Positions 45,182 to 54,155 of a stretch of DNA of 64,000 nt are shown here, piece after piece (within the stretch, counting starts at the first letter, position 1; the number at the start of each line of letters is the position of its first letter). The notes under the pieces were generated by a model. That model saw only the letters and a list, made by a program, of their open reading frames with translations, had not been told where the DNA came from and did not search any database. The DNA is from an uncultured Acetatifactor sp. GTDB taxonomy: Bacteria > Bacillota > Clostridia > Lachnospirales > Lachnospiraceae. The stretch spans positions 1-64,000 of the forward strand of contig CAJUCT010000011.1 in the NCBI GenBank assembly GCA_910585015.1, given 5' to 3'. Position numbers and translations under genes: made by a program.

Positions 45182-45934
45182 TTATGTCCAGTCTTTCCTT
45201 TTGTATAAGACGGCCCCGACGGCAGTACATATCGCTGTCAATGCCCCAAGAATAAGCAATTCATTTCCGTGCAGGCCGAGGCTGTCTCCAGCAAAAACTC
45301 CCTGCATTAAATCAACTGCATAGGTCATGGGCAAAAAGGCGGAGATCCTTTTTATTGTGTCGGGGAACAGCATATCCGGCATTGTGGCACCGGACAAAAA
45401 CAGCATAATAAAATAGAAAAGATAACAAAGTAAAGTCGTACTTTTCAAATCCGGCCCGATAGCCGTGAAAAGGAATCCCATGGAGAACAAAGCGGCTATG
45501 GAAAACAATATGCTTACGCAAATGGAAAGAAAAGCGCCTTGAATCTGTATATGGTAAAGAAGTTTTCCGGCTATTAATAAAATAGAAATTCCGATAAGCG
45601 TCATGGCGAGATTGACCAGCATCTGCGCTAACATGATACTTTTCTTTCCGACGGGCGTAGCGTCAAATCGCTTATAGATTTTTTTCTCTTTATAACCCGA
45701 TAATGTCAGGGGCAAAGACATTAAGCCAGTAACTCCCATTACCATGACAGCGTATGCGGGCACAGAGACGTCCATCATTCTAATATCGGATCCGTCATAA
45801 ATCGGCGTATTTCCAAAGATGCCGCCAAATAAAAGGAGCATTAGCACAGGAAAGACAAGAGTAAAGAAAAAGCTAAAAAAATCCCTTGTAAACAACCGTA
45901 ATTCCGTCTTACATAAAACCACAAACCCTTTCAT
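45182..45934 (-). CDS. ABC-2 type exporter permease
   Basis: 250 residues starting at 45934, with GGAGGG upstream; the ATGA start overlaps the ATPase stop. Six membrane helices are predictable from hydrophobic stretches, with the typical ABC-2 pattern (FFFTLVFPVLMLLLFGGIFG early; FYFIMLFLSGATMPDMLFP late). Together with the ATPase it would export a drug, peptide or lipid. The divergent LytTR/DUF3021 pair is the usual regulator of such exporters. Confidence 0.9.
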   Translation of the reverse strand: MKGFVVLCKTELRLFTRDFFSFFFTLVFPVLMLLLFGGIFGNTPIYDGSDIRMMDVSVPAYAVMVMGVTGLMSLPLTLSGYKEKKIYKRFDATPVGKKSIMLAQMLVNLAMTLIGISILLIAGKLLYHIQIQGAFLSICVSILFSIAALFSMGFLFTAIGPDLKSTTLLCYLFYFIMLFLSGATMPDMLFPDTIKRISAFLPMTYAVDLMQGVFAGDSLGLHGNELLILGALTAICTAVGAVLYKRKDWT

Positions 45935-46704
45935 AGTATTCCCTCCATCGTAAGTCCTGTTGTTTTCGGTGCAAGCATTAAGTAAAGCTTCTCCAATGAG
46001 AGATTTTCTTCCCATTTATCCTGGGGAATACGGCTTTTTACGTACTCCCGGAATCCCTGTTTCGTTCCGAAGAATTGCTGACGTCCTCTCTCCAAATAGA
46101 GGATTTTATCCGCAAGTGCTTCTGCCTCGTCCAGATAGTGGGAAACCATAATAATGGTTACGCCCCCTTTGCTTATATTCTCAAAACTGATCCACATGTT
46201 TTGTCTCACTTCCGGGTCCAGTCCCGTGGTTAGTTCATCTAATACTAAAAGCTTGGGACGTCCTATAAGGGAGAGTAAAACGGATAATCTCTGTTTCTCG
46301 CCGCCGGATAGTTTATGAACCGGGCATTTCCTTTTTCCGTCAAGTCCCATCTGTGTCAGCAATAAATTCCAATCGGCGGGTCTGTCGTAGAAACTCGCGA
46401 ATAATCTGCACTGTTCCTCCACTCTGATTTTCGAGTGATATTCCGCCTCCTGCAGTTGGACACCCATTTCCCTGTATACTTCGCCGCGGCGCTGCCAGGG
46501 ATCTTTTCCAAAAACCTGAATCAAACCGCTGTCGGGTTTTCGTAAGCCCTCTACACACTCCACAGTGGAAGTCTTCCCGGAGCCGTTTTGTCCGATAACG
46601 GCCAAAATCTCTCCGGATTCCACGGAAAACGAAACATTCTGAACCGCGCGTAAATTTTTATAGGCCAGATTCAGATTCTCCACTTGTACAATTGTCTGTG
46701 ACAT
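45931..46704 (-). CDS. ABC exporter ATP-binding protein
   Basis: 257 residues with Walker A GQNGSGKTS (about 38-46), signature LSGGEKQRLS, Walker B LLVLDELTTGLDP and the H-loop MVSHYLDEAE. It pairs with the overlapping permease. Divergently oriented to the LytTR gene, across about 180 bases. Confidence 0.93.
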   Translation of the reverse strand: MSQTIVQVENLNLAYKNLRAVQNVSFSVESGEILAVIGQNGSGKTSTVECVEGLRKPDSGLIQVFGKDPWQRRGEVYREMGVQLQEAEYHSKIRVEEQCRLFASFYDRPADWNLLLTQMGLDGKRKCPVHKLSGGEKQRLSVLLSLIGRPKLLVLDELTTGLDPEVRQNMWISFENISKGGVTIIMVSHYLDEAEALADKILYLERGRQQFFGTKQGFREYVKSRIPQDKWEENLSLEKLYLMLAPKTTGLTMEGIL

Positions 46705-46848
46705 AAAATAGCCTCCTCGCTTAAGTGCTGTCTTGATGCCGTCATTTTATAACGGGTTTTGAAAGTAAACAATAGGGTTTGGGGAAGTGGCAGCCCGTGA
46801 CGCGCAAGAGGTCGGATTTCATGTCTGAAATGCATACATTTGCCGCTC

Positions 46849-46858
46849 TGTCGTGCTA
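46849..46858 (+). promoter_or_regulatory. Extended -10 promoter of the LytTR gene
   Basis: TGCTATAAT lies about 27 bases before the LytTR start, with no good -35 box at normal spacing. An inverted repeat ATTTCA-N4-TGAAAT (about 46817-46832) just upstream could be the activator site. Confidence 0.45.
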
Positions 46859-46884
46859 TAATAATCAGGGAAGGAGGCGCGTCC

Positions 46885-47334
46885 ATGAAAGTCGAATGCA
46901 AAATCAGCGCGGAATATAAAGAGCCATATGCGGTTCTTCATATAAACAAAATGACTGATTCGGTTGGAGAAATTATTTCCATGCTGGAAAAAGAAAACGC
47001 AAATTCTCTGACATTGATTGCCAAAAAAGACAAAAATACTTATTTTATAAAACCGGAGGACATATCGTTAATACGTACCGAGGGAAGGGAAATTGTCTGT
47101 TACGATAAACGAAAAAACAGATATATACTGGATAAGCCATTATACGAACTGGAGAACATGCTTGCCGTTTATTTTGTGCGTATTTCCAAATCAACGATTG
47201 TCAATATCAATCAAATCAATCATGTGGAAGCAAGCTTCAATGGAACCATGGGACTGGTAATGAAAAACGGGGTCACAGATTACATTTCCAGAAGTTTTCG
47301 CAAGAGTTTCAAAGAAAGGCTGGGATTAGAATGA
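46885..47334 (+). CDS. LytTR-family DNA-binding regulator
   Basis: 149 residues from the ATG after AAGGAGG. The C-terminal ~100 residues are a LytTR domain (YFIKPEDISLIRTEGREIVCY, FVRISKSTIVNINQINHVE, SRSFRKSFKERLG). There is no receiver domain, so it is not a standard response regulator. It overlaps the DUF3021 gene by ATGA, the standard pair that senses and controls neighbouring ABC exporters, here the divergent one. Confidence 0.9.
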   Translation: MKVECKISAEYKEPYAVLHINKMTDSVGEIISMLEKENANSLTLIAKKDKNTYFIKPEDISLIRTEGREIVCYDKRKNRYILDKPLYELENMLAVYFVRISKSTIVNINQINHVEASFNGTMGLVMKNGVTDYISRSFRKSFKERLGLE

Positions 47335-47801
47335 AACAGACTGTTAAACTGGTGATTAAGTATATTCTGTATGGTATATCTTGGGGGTGTACTTCCTTTG
47401 TGATAATGTGCTTATCCTATTTTGCCTGGGGCGAAGAAGATATATTGATGCAGATATGCAAAGATTTTGCGAGGCAGGCTCTAGGCGCTATGATTGTTGG
47501 CATTGCCTGCGGCAGTACATCCATCATTTATCAATTCGATCGTCCTTCCGGACTTTTCAAAACAATAATACATTTTTGCGTGGGAATGGGCGTTTTCTAT
47601 CCTGTGGGCGTTTATCTGGGCTGGATCCCTTTTCACGCAGACAGGATAATTTTTACTGTTTTACAGTTTTTGGCCTCATGCGGTATTTTTATGCTCATCT
47701 GGTCCTGCTTCTATCTGTTTAACCGGAATGAGGTAAAGAAGATTAATAAGAGGCTGCGGGAACTTGAGCATAAACCGGAGAATTATACTGACGAGCACTG
47801 A
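47331..47801 (+). CDS. DUF3021 membrane protein
   Basis: 156 residues with four membrane helices (about 9-30, 43-63, 73-95, 103-125) and a basic cytoplasmic tail, typical of DUF3021 partners of LytTR regulators, which act in the membrane to hold or activate the regulator. The last codons (YTDEH and the stop) fall inside the left end of a 100-bp inverted-repeat element, so the native C-terminus has probably been replaced. Confidence 0.85.
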   Translation: MKQTVKLVIKYILYGISWGCTSFVIMCLSYFAWGEEDILMQICKDFARQALGAMIVGIACGSTSIIYQFDRPSGLFKTIIHFCVGMGVFYPVGVYLGWIPFHADRIIFTVLQFLASCGIFMLIWSCFYLFNRNEVKKINKRLRELEHKPENYTDEH

Positions 47802-47882
47802 GATTTTCCATTCCTGCCCGTTGCATAAGCAGGTGCCATGCAACGGGCAGGAACTGGAAAATCTAACCCTTTGTGAGTATAA
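47783..47882. mobile_element. 100-bp palindromic element overlapping the DUF3021 stop
   Basis: The ends TTATACTGAC and GTGAGTATAA are inverted copies and match those of 30405-30504; the length is also 100 bp. The interior is nearly one long stem (GATTTTCC and CCTGCCCGTTGCAT with their complements around an 11-base loop, about 47811-47864). Confidence 0.65.
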
Positions 47883-48066
47883 GAAATACCGGCATCCGGG
47901 ACGCGTGACGCGTAAATGGCGGGCGGCAACAGGGAGTTGCGGAAAAGAACTTCTGGGTTGGTGGTAAAAGATAAGGGCTTTTGATACAATATGTATACAC
48001 GGAGCGGATCCTGTAAAGAAAAAGCAGGGGGAGCAGGCGGAACGAAAAAAGGAGGTGGCAGGAGGG

Positions 48067-48684
48067 ATGAAACTGTCGGAGAAGATTATCGAACTGCGGA
48101 AGGCAAACGGAATGACCCAGGAGGAACTGGCCTGTGTCTGCAGCGTGAGCAGGCAGTCCATCTCGAAATGGGAGGCGGATATCGCCTTGCCGGAAGTGGA
48201 GAAGCTGTTGATTCTGGGGGAGGTTTTTCATGTCTCCATGGATGTATTGCTTAAGGACGAATTGCTGGTTGGCGGTGTCAGGGAGAAACACTGCTGCGGC
48301 GATAACGCGGTTTCCGGGAAGAAGACGGAAGTCTACGAGGGCGTACTGATCAAGGAGAGCGTCGAGGATGAGAATATTATAGACCTTCTCAATATACACA
48401 AGGTTGAACTGTGGAAAACCGGCGGAAAGCCCAGATACTGGACGGTGCTGTTTTTTTCCTGTGCCCGGAAGGATTTTCCGGAACTGGTTTCAAAGGTCAT
48501 GATCTCCGACCCGGACAATGGCGGCAGCTGGTTTGTGGATTTTAAGGCGGGAAATGTAAAGTACATTGTTTTTAGAGATAAGGTTCTGAAATACCGGATA
48601 GGGGATCGGGCAGAGCGGGAACTGGTATGTGACGAATGCCGTAAGATGGGTATTTTGGACGAACAGATGAATTGGGAGGAATAG
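48067..48684 (+). CDS. XRE-family HTH regulator with C-terminal sensor-like domain
   Basis: 205 residues from the ATG 11 bases after GGAGG. The N-terminal Cro/CI-type helix-turn-helix (about 3-60, RKANGMTQEELACVCSVSRQSISKWE) binds DNA. The C-terminal ~130 residues contain WKTGGKPRYWTVLFFSC and mixed alpha/beta sequence with no family I recognise. The peptidase-E-like gene starts 4 bases after its stop, so the two are likely one unit. Confidence 0.85.
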   Translation: MKLSEKIIELRKANGMTQEELACVCSVSRQSISKWEADIALPEVEKLLILGEVFHVSMDVLLKDELLVGGVREKHCCGDNAVSGKKTEVYEGVLIKESVEDENIIDLLNIHKVELWKTGGKPRYWTVLFFSCARKDFPELVSKVMISDPDNGGSWFVDFKAGNVKYIVFRDKVLKYRIGDRAERELVCDECRKMGILDEQMNWEE

Positions 48685-48688
48685 GATT

Positions 48689-49249
48689 ATGAGAGTATTA
48701 TTGACATCTGCCGGATTGGAAACAGAGGAGATACAGAACTTTTTTGTGGAATTGACAGGCAAGGACATGGCTTATGTGAAAGCGTTGTTTATCCCGGTAG
48801 CCGCGGTGGACGCGGACGCGATTGCCGTGCTGCCCAAGTGTATGAATGACTTGTTAAAGTGCGGTATACCGGACAAGAACATAAGCGTTTATGATATGCA
48901 TGAAGGGATGGAGACAGGACAGCTGCAGCAATATGATGTGGTATATTTATGCGGCGGAAAAACGCAGTATCTGCTTCAGCGTATTAACGAGACAGGATTT
49001 GATAAATCACTGATGGAGTATATTCATGCGGATGGCGTGGTGCTGGGCGTGAGTGCGGGCAGCCTTATTTTTGCCAATAATATTCCCGGCAATCTAGGGC
49101 TGATAGACACGAAGCTGGATGTCCACTGCAAAGAGGGGGAAGCGCGAGGGAAGCTGGCATATCCCTTAAAGGAAAATGTGCGCCTGACCAATACCTGTGC
49201 GCTGGCAATCCGTAGTTTTCCTGACGGTTTGGAGATTATCGGCGGGTGA
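48689..49249 (+). CDS. Peptidase E-like (S51) / glutamine amidotransferase-like protein
   Basis: 186 residues. The nucleophile-elbow motif GVSAGS (about 117-122), the YLCGGKTQYLL segment and the N-terminal LLTSAGL strand match the S51 peptidase E class of the class I glutamine amidotransferase fold. These act on aspartyl dipeptides or related substrates. Co-transcribed with the XRE regulator. Confidence 0.8.
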   Translation: MRVLLTSAGLETEEIQNFFVELTGKDMAYVKALFIPVAAVDADAIAVLPKCMNDLLKCGIPDKNISVYDMHEGMETGQLQQYDVVYLCGGKTQYLLQRINETGFDKSLMEYIHADGVVLGVSAGSLIFANNIPGNLGLIDTKLDVHCKEGEARGKLAYPLKENVRLTNTCALAIRSFPDGLEIIGG

Positions 49250-49423
49250 GGCAGAGGTCGGAAATAAGTGCAATTCTCCATAGATAATATTTGTGGCCTG
49301 TGATATAATGAACTTGACTTTTATGAACAGAAAGTGCGCCGAAGCGCATGGAATCAAAGTATTAGGGACGTAACTCTTATAGAGTATAACAGTTCCACAA
49401 TAAAAAATAAAGGAGCAAATGTC

Positions 49424-51982
49424 ATGAATGTCATTGTTATCGGAGGCGTTGCCGCAGGCACGAAAACTGCCGCAAAGCTGATGCGTCAGGACCGCGGCGC
49501 AAAGGTCACAGTCTATACCAAGAGTAAGGACATCTCCTATGCGGGCTGCGGCCTGCCCTACTATGTGGGCGGGAGTATCGAGACCCGGGAGGAATTGATT
49601 GTCAATACGCCGGAAAAGTATGCCGGACTGACCGGTGTGGAAGTCAGGACGGAGATGGAGGCCGTGGCCATAGACGCAGCCGCCAAAAATGTCAGTTTCG
49701 CCAACGGTGAAACCGTTTCCTATGACAAGCTGGTTATCGCCACAGGCGCCGTCCCCTTTGTACCGGAGGTGGCGGGCGTCGGTCTGCCGGGTGTATTCAC
49801 CATGCGCACCCCCGATGACGCCATCGGTCTTCGGGCCTATATGGAAAATAACCACTGCCGCAGCGCCGTGGTGGTGGGCGGCGGATTTATCGGGTTGGAG
49901 ATTGCGGAAAACCTGCTGGCCAAAGGGCTGAAAGTCACGGTTGTGGATATGGCGGATCAGGTCATGCCCAATCTGTTTGACCCGGAGATGGCCGCCTATA
50001 TCCGCCGCCGGCTGCAGGCCAGGGGGATCCGCATTGTCACCGCGGCCGCTCTGGAGGAGGTGCTGGGGGATGAGAAGGCGACGGGTATCCGCACCAGTGT
50101 GGGCGCCTTTGAGGGTGAATTGGTGGTGCTTGCCATCGGTGTCCGTCCCGCCACTGCTTTTCTGGCGGAGTCGGGCCTGGAGATGAACCGGGGAACCATT
50201 CTGGTAGATGACCATCAAAGAACAAATCTAAGCGACGTGTACGCCGTGGGCGACTGCGCGCAGGTGTACAACCGCATCACCGGAAAAGCACAGTGGTCCG
50301 CCATGGGCTCCACCGCCAATATTACGGGACGCTGCCTTGCCAGGAATCTGACCGGGGAGGATGTTGTCTACGGCGGCTGCCTGGGCACCGGCGTGGTGAA
50401 ACTGGCAGGAGATCTGAACGCCGGACGCACCGGCCTGACCGAAGCGCAGGCGAAGGAGGCGGGCTATGATGTGATCACCGTCACCTGCGTCACGGATGAC
50501 AAGGCGCACTATTATGCCGATGCCTCCACCTTCGTCACCAAGTTGATTGCCGACGGGAACACCCATAAGCTGCTGGGCATTCAGGTGCTTGGCGCAGGCG
50601 CGGTAGACAAAATGGTGGATATTGCCGTCACCGGCATCGCCATGGGGGCGGCGGTTGAGGACTTTGACACGCTGGATTTTGCCTACGCGCCCCCCTTCTC
50701 CACCGCCATCCACCCCTTTGTGCAGGCGTGTTACATATTGGAAAACAAGATGGCGGGAGCCTTTGAGACCTTTACGCCCGCCGAGTACGCTATGGGAAAA
50801 GCCAATGGCTACCGTGTCATTGATGCCCATCCCGCAGCCGCCATTCCCGGCGCGAAATGGATCGACTTAAGCAAGGTCACCGCGCCTTTAGACGGCATTG
50901 GGACGGAGGAAAAGCTGCTGCTGGTTTGTGCCAAGGGCAAGCGGGGGTACTTCCTGCAGAACCGGCTGAAGGCTTTGGGTTATACCAATACCCGTGTGCT
51001 GGAGGGCGGAGCCTTTGTCAATCAGGTCAAGGCGCAGTTCGCGGGCGGCGCTCTGCCTCCTGAGGAGATCAAACGGGTCAAGGCGCTGGGCTGTCTGCGG
51101 GATAAGCGATATCCGGATGTATTCAATGTCCGTGTCATCACCCGCAACGGTAAGATCACCGCCGCGGAGCATCGGACCATCGCCGAGGCTTCCGAGCGTT
51201 TCGGATCGGGGGCCGTCACCATGACCACTCGTCTGACGCTGGAGATTCAAGGGGTTAAGCATGAAAATATTCAGCCGCTGATTGACTTTTTGGGGGAGCA
51301 CGGTCTGTCCACCGGCGGCACAGGTTCGCTGGTGCGCCCCGTTGTCTCCTGCAAGGGTACCACTTGCCAGTACGGTCTTGCCGATACCTATGGCCTGTCA
51401 GAAAAATTGCATGAGCGGTTCTATGTGGGATATCACAATGTGACTCTGCCTCACAAGTTCAAGATTGCCGTGGGGGGCTGTCCCAACAACTGTGTCAAAC
51501 CCGACTTGAACGATTTGGGCATTGTGGGGCAGAGCGTTCCCCTGGCGGACTTTTCCAAATGCCGCGGCTGCAAAAAGTGCCAGGTTGTGGAGAATTGTCC
51601 CGTCAAGGTTGCCCAGGTGACCGACGGCAAAATTCACATTGATCCCGATGCCTGCAACAACTGCGGACGCTGCAAGGGCAAATGTCCCTTCGGCGCGCTG
51701 GAGGAGTACAGAGAGGGCTTCAAGATCTATATCGGCGGCCGCTGGGGCAAGAAGGTGGCCCACGGCATTCCTCTGACCAGGATCTTCGAAAGCGAGGAAG
51801 AAGTGCTGGAGGTGGTGGAGAGGGCGATTCTCCTGTTCCGGGACGAGGGCATCTCCGGCGAAAGGTTCGCGGATACCGTCAGCCGTTTGGGCTTCGGCTA
51901 TGTCAACGAAAAGCTGCTCTCCGACACCATTGATAAGGCGGCGGTTTTGCAAAAGAAGGTGAAGGGCGGCGCCACCTGCTGA
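49424..51982 (+). CDS. CoA-disulfide reductase-like / rhodanese / sulfite reductase / ferredoxin fusion
   Basis: 852 residues from the ATG after AAAGGAG. Domain order: (1) FAD/NAD(P) disulfide reductase of the CoADR/Npsr class, about 1-450, with redox Cys42 in ISYAGCGLPYYVGG; (2) rhodanese domain, about 465-560, with active loop CAKGKR (Cys502); (3) nitrite/sulfite reductase half-domain, about 570-700, with siroheme-4Fe-4S cysteines C643/C648 (SCKGTTC) and C686/C690 (GGCPNNC); (4) two 4Fe-4S ferredoxin clusters (CRGCKKC..NCP near 713; CNNCGRCKGKCP near 744). It should pass electrons from NAD(P)H to a siroheme centre, reducing sulfite or related oxidised sulfur/nitrogen, with persulfide handled by the first two domains. 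Exact substrate unproven. Downstream genes supply siroheme and probably metal. Confidence 0.88.
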   Translation: MNVIVIGGVAAGTKTAAKLMRQDRGAKVTVYTKSKDISYAGCGLPYYVGGSIETREELIVNTPEKYAGLTGVEVRTEMEAVAIDAAAKNVSFANGETVSYDKLVIATGAVPFVPEVAGVGLPGVFTMRTPDDAIGLRAYMENNHCRSAVVVGGGFIGLEIAENLLAKGLKVTVVDMADQVMPNLFDPEMAAYIRRRLQARGIRIVTAAALEEVLGDEKATGIRTSVGAFEGELVVLAIGVRPATAFLAESGLEMNRGTILVDDHQRTNLSDVYAVGDCAQVYNRITGKAQWSAMGSTANITGRCLARNLTGEDVVYGGCLGTGVVKLAGDLNAGRTGLTEAQAKEAGYDVITVTCVTDDKAHYYADASTFVTKLIADGNTHKLLGIQVLGAGAVDKMVDIAVTGIAMGAAVEDFDTLDFAYAPPFSTAIHPFVQACYILENKMAGAFETFTPAEYAMGKANGYRVIDAHPAAAIPGAKWIDLSKVTAPLDGIGTEEKLLLVCAKGKRGYFLQNRLKALGYTNTRVLEGGAFVNQVKAQFAGGALPPEEIKRVKALGCLRDKRYPDVFNVRVITRNGKITAAEHRTIAEASERFGSGAVTMTTRLTLEIQGVKHENIQPLIDFLGEHGLSTGGTGSLVRPVVSCKGTTCQYGLADTYGLSEKLHERFYVGYHNVTLPHKFKIAVGGCPNNCVKPDLNDLGIVGQSVPLADFSKCRGCKKCQVVENCPVKVAQVTDGKIHIDPDACNNCGRCKGKCPFGALEEYREGFKIYIGGRWGKKVAHGIPLTRIFESEEEVLEVVERAILLFRDEGISGERFADTVSRLGFGYVNEKLLSDTIDKAAVLQKKVKGGATC

Positions 51983-52120
51983 TCGGGTTCTCCTAAATAT
52001 GTATTAAACCATGACCATACTCCCGGCAGGAAGCAGGCGGATGGCAGATTTGAAACTGCAGGCGCGTGGCGGCATCAAATTCCGGGTTTATGCAGTGGGA
52101 ACAGGGGAGTATATTTTAAG

Positions 52121-52148
52121 AGGCGGCGTGACAAAAGTCATGCCGCCT
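52121..52148 (+). terminator. Hairpin ahead of the ABC importer genes
   Basis: A 12-bp stem (AGGCGGCGTGAC/GTCATGCCGCCT, AAAA loop, one G-U pair) lies between the fusion oxidoreductase and the solute-binding protein. No U tract follows, so termination is uncertain. I looked in this 246-base gap for a cobalamin riboswitch and saw no B12 box. Confidence 0.5.
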
Positions 52149-52228
52149 CCCCATTTCAGGCTGGGGCAAGCCTGCAAAGAAAAAGGCAAGGAAACTTGCG
52201 GAACTTTAAGTATAGAAAGGAAATGTCA

Positions 52229-53179
52229 GTGAAAAAATTCGTCCATTTGGTTTTGCTGTGCTGTTTCATGTTTTTGACGGCGTGCGGCAGGGGAACTGAC
52301 GCACCGCCGTCCGAGGAAACGGACTCGGAGACGGCAGTGACTTTTACGGACGACCTGGGTCGTCAGGTGACGGCAGACCGCCCTGAGCGGGTGGTCTGCC
52401 TGATTGGCAGCTTTGCGGATATCTGGTACTTGGCCGGAGGGGGGGACCAGATCGTGGCGACGACGGATGCCACCTGGACTTACTTCGATTTACCCTTGGG
52501 GGAGGATGTGGTCAATCTGGGCGCCGCAAAGGAGTTGAACATGGAGAAGCTGATCGCCTGCGAACCGGATCTGGTCCTGGCAAGCTGCGGAACCGACCGG
52601 AATATGGAACTGGAATCCGCCTTTAATGAGATGGGGATTCCCACGGCGTATTTTTCCGTCAACACATTTGAGGATTATCTGCGGATGCTGAAGATCTGCA
52701 CAGAGATCACCGGACAATCCGGGAATTATGAGACCTACGGAACCACTGTCTGGGCACAGGTGGAAAGGGCTCTTGCAAGGGCCGACGGATCCCGCCCCAG
52801 CGTTCTGTATATCCGGGCCACAGGAAGCAGTTGTAAGGTAAAAAACAGTGAGGGGAGTGTGCTGGGAGAGATGCTTGCCGCTTTGGACTGTGAGAATATC
52901 GCGGACAGGGAGGGCAGTCTTTTGGAACAACTCAGCTTGGAGACAATCCTGCAGAGCGACCCGGACTATATCTTTGTGGTGCTGCAAAGCGCGGATCCTG
53001 CGGACGCGCAGGCGGTTTTGGAAACCACGCTTCTGCGAAATCCTGCCTGGGCCTCTCTTACGGCCATAAAGGAAGGACGTTATTATGTGATGGATCAGCA
53101 ACTCTACAATTTGAAACCGAATGAGCGATGGGGGGAAGCCTATGAGCAGCTTGCGGATATTCTCTACCCGGCGCAGTGA
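52229..53179 (+). CDS. Iron/corrinoid-type ABC transporter solute-binding lipoprotein
   Basis: GTG start chosen because AAAGGA then has 7-8 bases spacing; the ATG at 52223 in the same frame is the alternative. The signal peptide ends in lipobox LTAC (FMFLTACG). The mature ~295 residues have the two-lobed FepB/BtuF (TroA-like) pattern: FTDDLGRQVTADRPERVVCL at the N-terminus, EPDLVLASCGTDRN in the first lobe and GRYYVMDQQLYN near the end. It delivers a metal chelate, heme or corrinoid to the FecCD-type permease encoded next, which overlaps it by 38 bases. The substrate cannot be decided from sequence. Confidence 0.88.
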   Translation: MKKFVHLVLLCCFMFLTACGRGTDAPPSEETDSETAVTFTDDLGRQVTADRPERVVCLIGSFADIWYLAGGGDQIVATTDATWTYFDLPLGEDVVNLGAAKELNMEKLIACEPDLVLASCGTDRNMELESAFNEMGIPTAYFSVNTFEDYLRMLKICTEITGQSGNYETYGTTVWAQVERALARADGSRPSVLYIRATGSSCKVKNSEGSVLGEMLAALDCENIADREGSLLEQLSLETILQSDPDYIFVVLQSADPADAQAVLETTLLRNPAWASLTAIKEGRYYVMDQQLYNLKPNERWGEAYEQLADILYPAQ

Positions 53180-54155
53180 CGCCATTTTCTGGGCCGGGCT
53201 ATGTGTCCTGACCCTGGGAGCAGCGGCCCTTGGGCTGTGGACAGGGTCTGTAAAGCTGGAGCCGGCGCAGGTGCTTGACGCGCTGACCGGGCGGGACGGC
53301 ACTTCTGCCGCCGCCCGCATCGTGCTTTACAGCCGTCTGCCCCGCACCTGCGCGGCGATGCTGGCGGGAGCGGCCCTGGCGGTCTCCGGTGCGGTCATTC
53401 AGACGGTTCTGGACAATCCTCTTGCGTCTCCCAGTGTCATCGGCGTCAATTCCGGCGCGGGTTTTGCGGTAGCTCTGGTCTGTGCCGCCGCGCCGCTGGC
53501 CCAGCGATATACGCCGCTGGCGGCATTCGGCGGGGCTCTGGCAGGGGTCCTTCTGGTGGCGGGGCTGTCCCGGCGCACCGGCGCCTCCCGCATGACCGTG
53601 ATTCTGGCGGGGGTAGCCATCTCGGCCATGTTCAGCGCCGGCATCGATACGGTGGTGACGCTGGCGCCGGATGCGATCAGCGGTGTCACGGACTTTCGGA
53701 TCGGCGGCTTTACAGGTGTCACCATGGCGCAGCTTGCCCCGGCCGCAGGGGTGATTTTTGCCGGTCTGGGAATTGTACTCTCCCTCTCCCGGCAGATGGA
53801 CATCCTTGCGCTGGGCAGCGATACGGCCCAGAGTCTGGGGCTTTCCGTGGGCCCTGTGCGCTTTATTCTGCTGGTGCTGGCGGCGGCCCTGGCTGGCGCC
53901 GCCGTGAGCTTTTGCGGGCTGATGGGCTTTGTGGGGCTGATAGTGCCCCATACCATGCGGCGGCTGCTGGGAGAAGGAAGCCTTTCACTGATGGTTTCCT
54001 CCGCCTTGGGGGGCGCTTTCTTTGTGACGATGTGTGATCTGGCGGCGAGAGTGCTGTTTTCGCCTTTTGAACTGCCTGTGGGCATTATACTGGCATTTGC
54101 GGGGGCTCCATTTTTCTTATGGCTCTTGTTTAAGCAGAGAGGAGGGCGCACATGA
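53142..54155 (+). CDS. FecCD-family ABC importer permease
   Basis: 337 residues from the ATG after GGGGGAAG. The family landmarks are LPRTCAAMLAGAALAVSGAVIQTVLDNPLA-type segment near residue 70, the GVNSGAGFAV motif, about ten helices, and GFVGLIVPHTMRRLLG, which contacts the ATPase. It belongs to the type II importers of iron-siderophore, heme and cobalamin. The start overlaps the binding-protein gene and the end overlaps the ATPase gene by ATGA. Confidence 0.93.
   Translation: MSSLRIFSTRRSDAIFWAGLCVLTLGAAALGLWTGSVKLEPAQVLDALTGRDGTSAAARIVLYSRLPRTCAAMLAGAALAVSGAVIQTVLDNPLASPSVIGVNSGAGFAVALVCAAAPLAQRYTPLAAFGGALAGVLLVAGLSRRTGASRMTVILAGVAISAMFSAGIDTVVTLAPDAISGVTDFRIGGFTGVTMAQLAPAAGVIFAGLGIVLSLSRQMDILALGSDTAQSLGLSVGPVRFILLVLAAALAGAAVSFCGLMGFVGLIVPHTMRRLLGEGSLSLMVSSALGGAFFVTMCDLAARVLFSPFELPVGIILAFAGAPFFLWLLFKQRGGRT

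Noticed and set aside
51983..52222. A cobalamin or other riboswitch ahead of the FecCD-type importer
   Set aside because: No B12 box or other conserved riboswitch core could be recognised; only a hairpin and the GCGGAACTTTAA word are visible.
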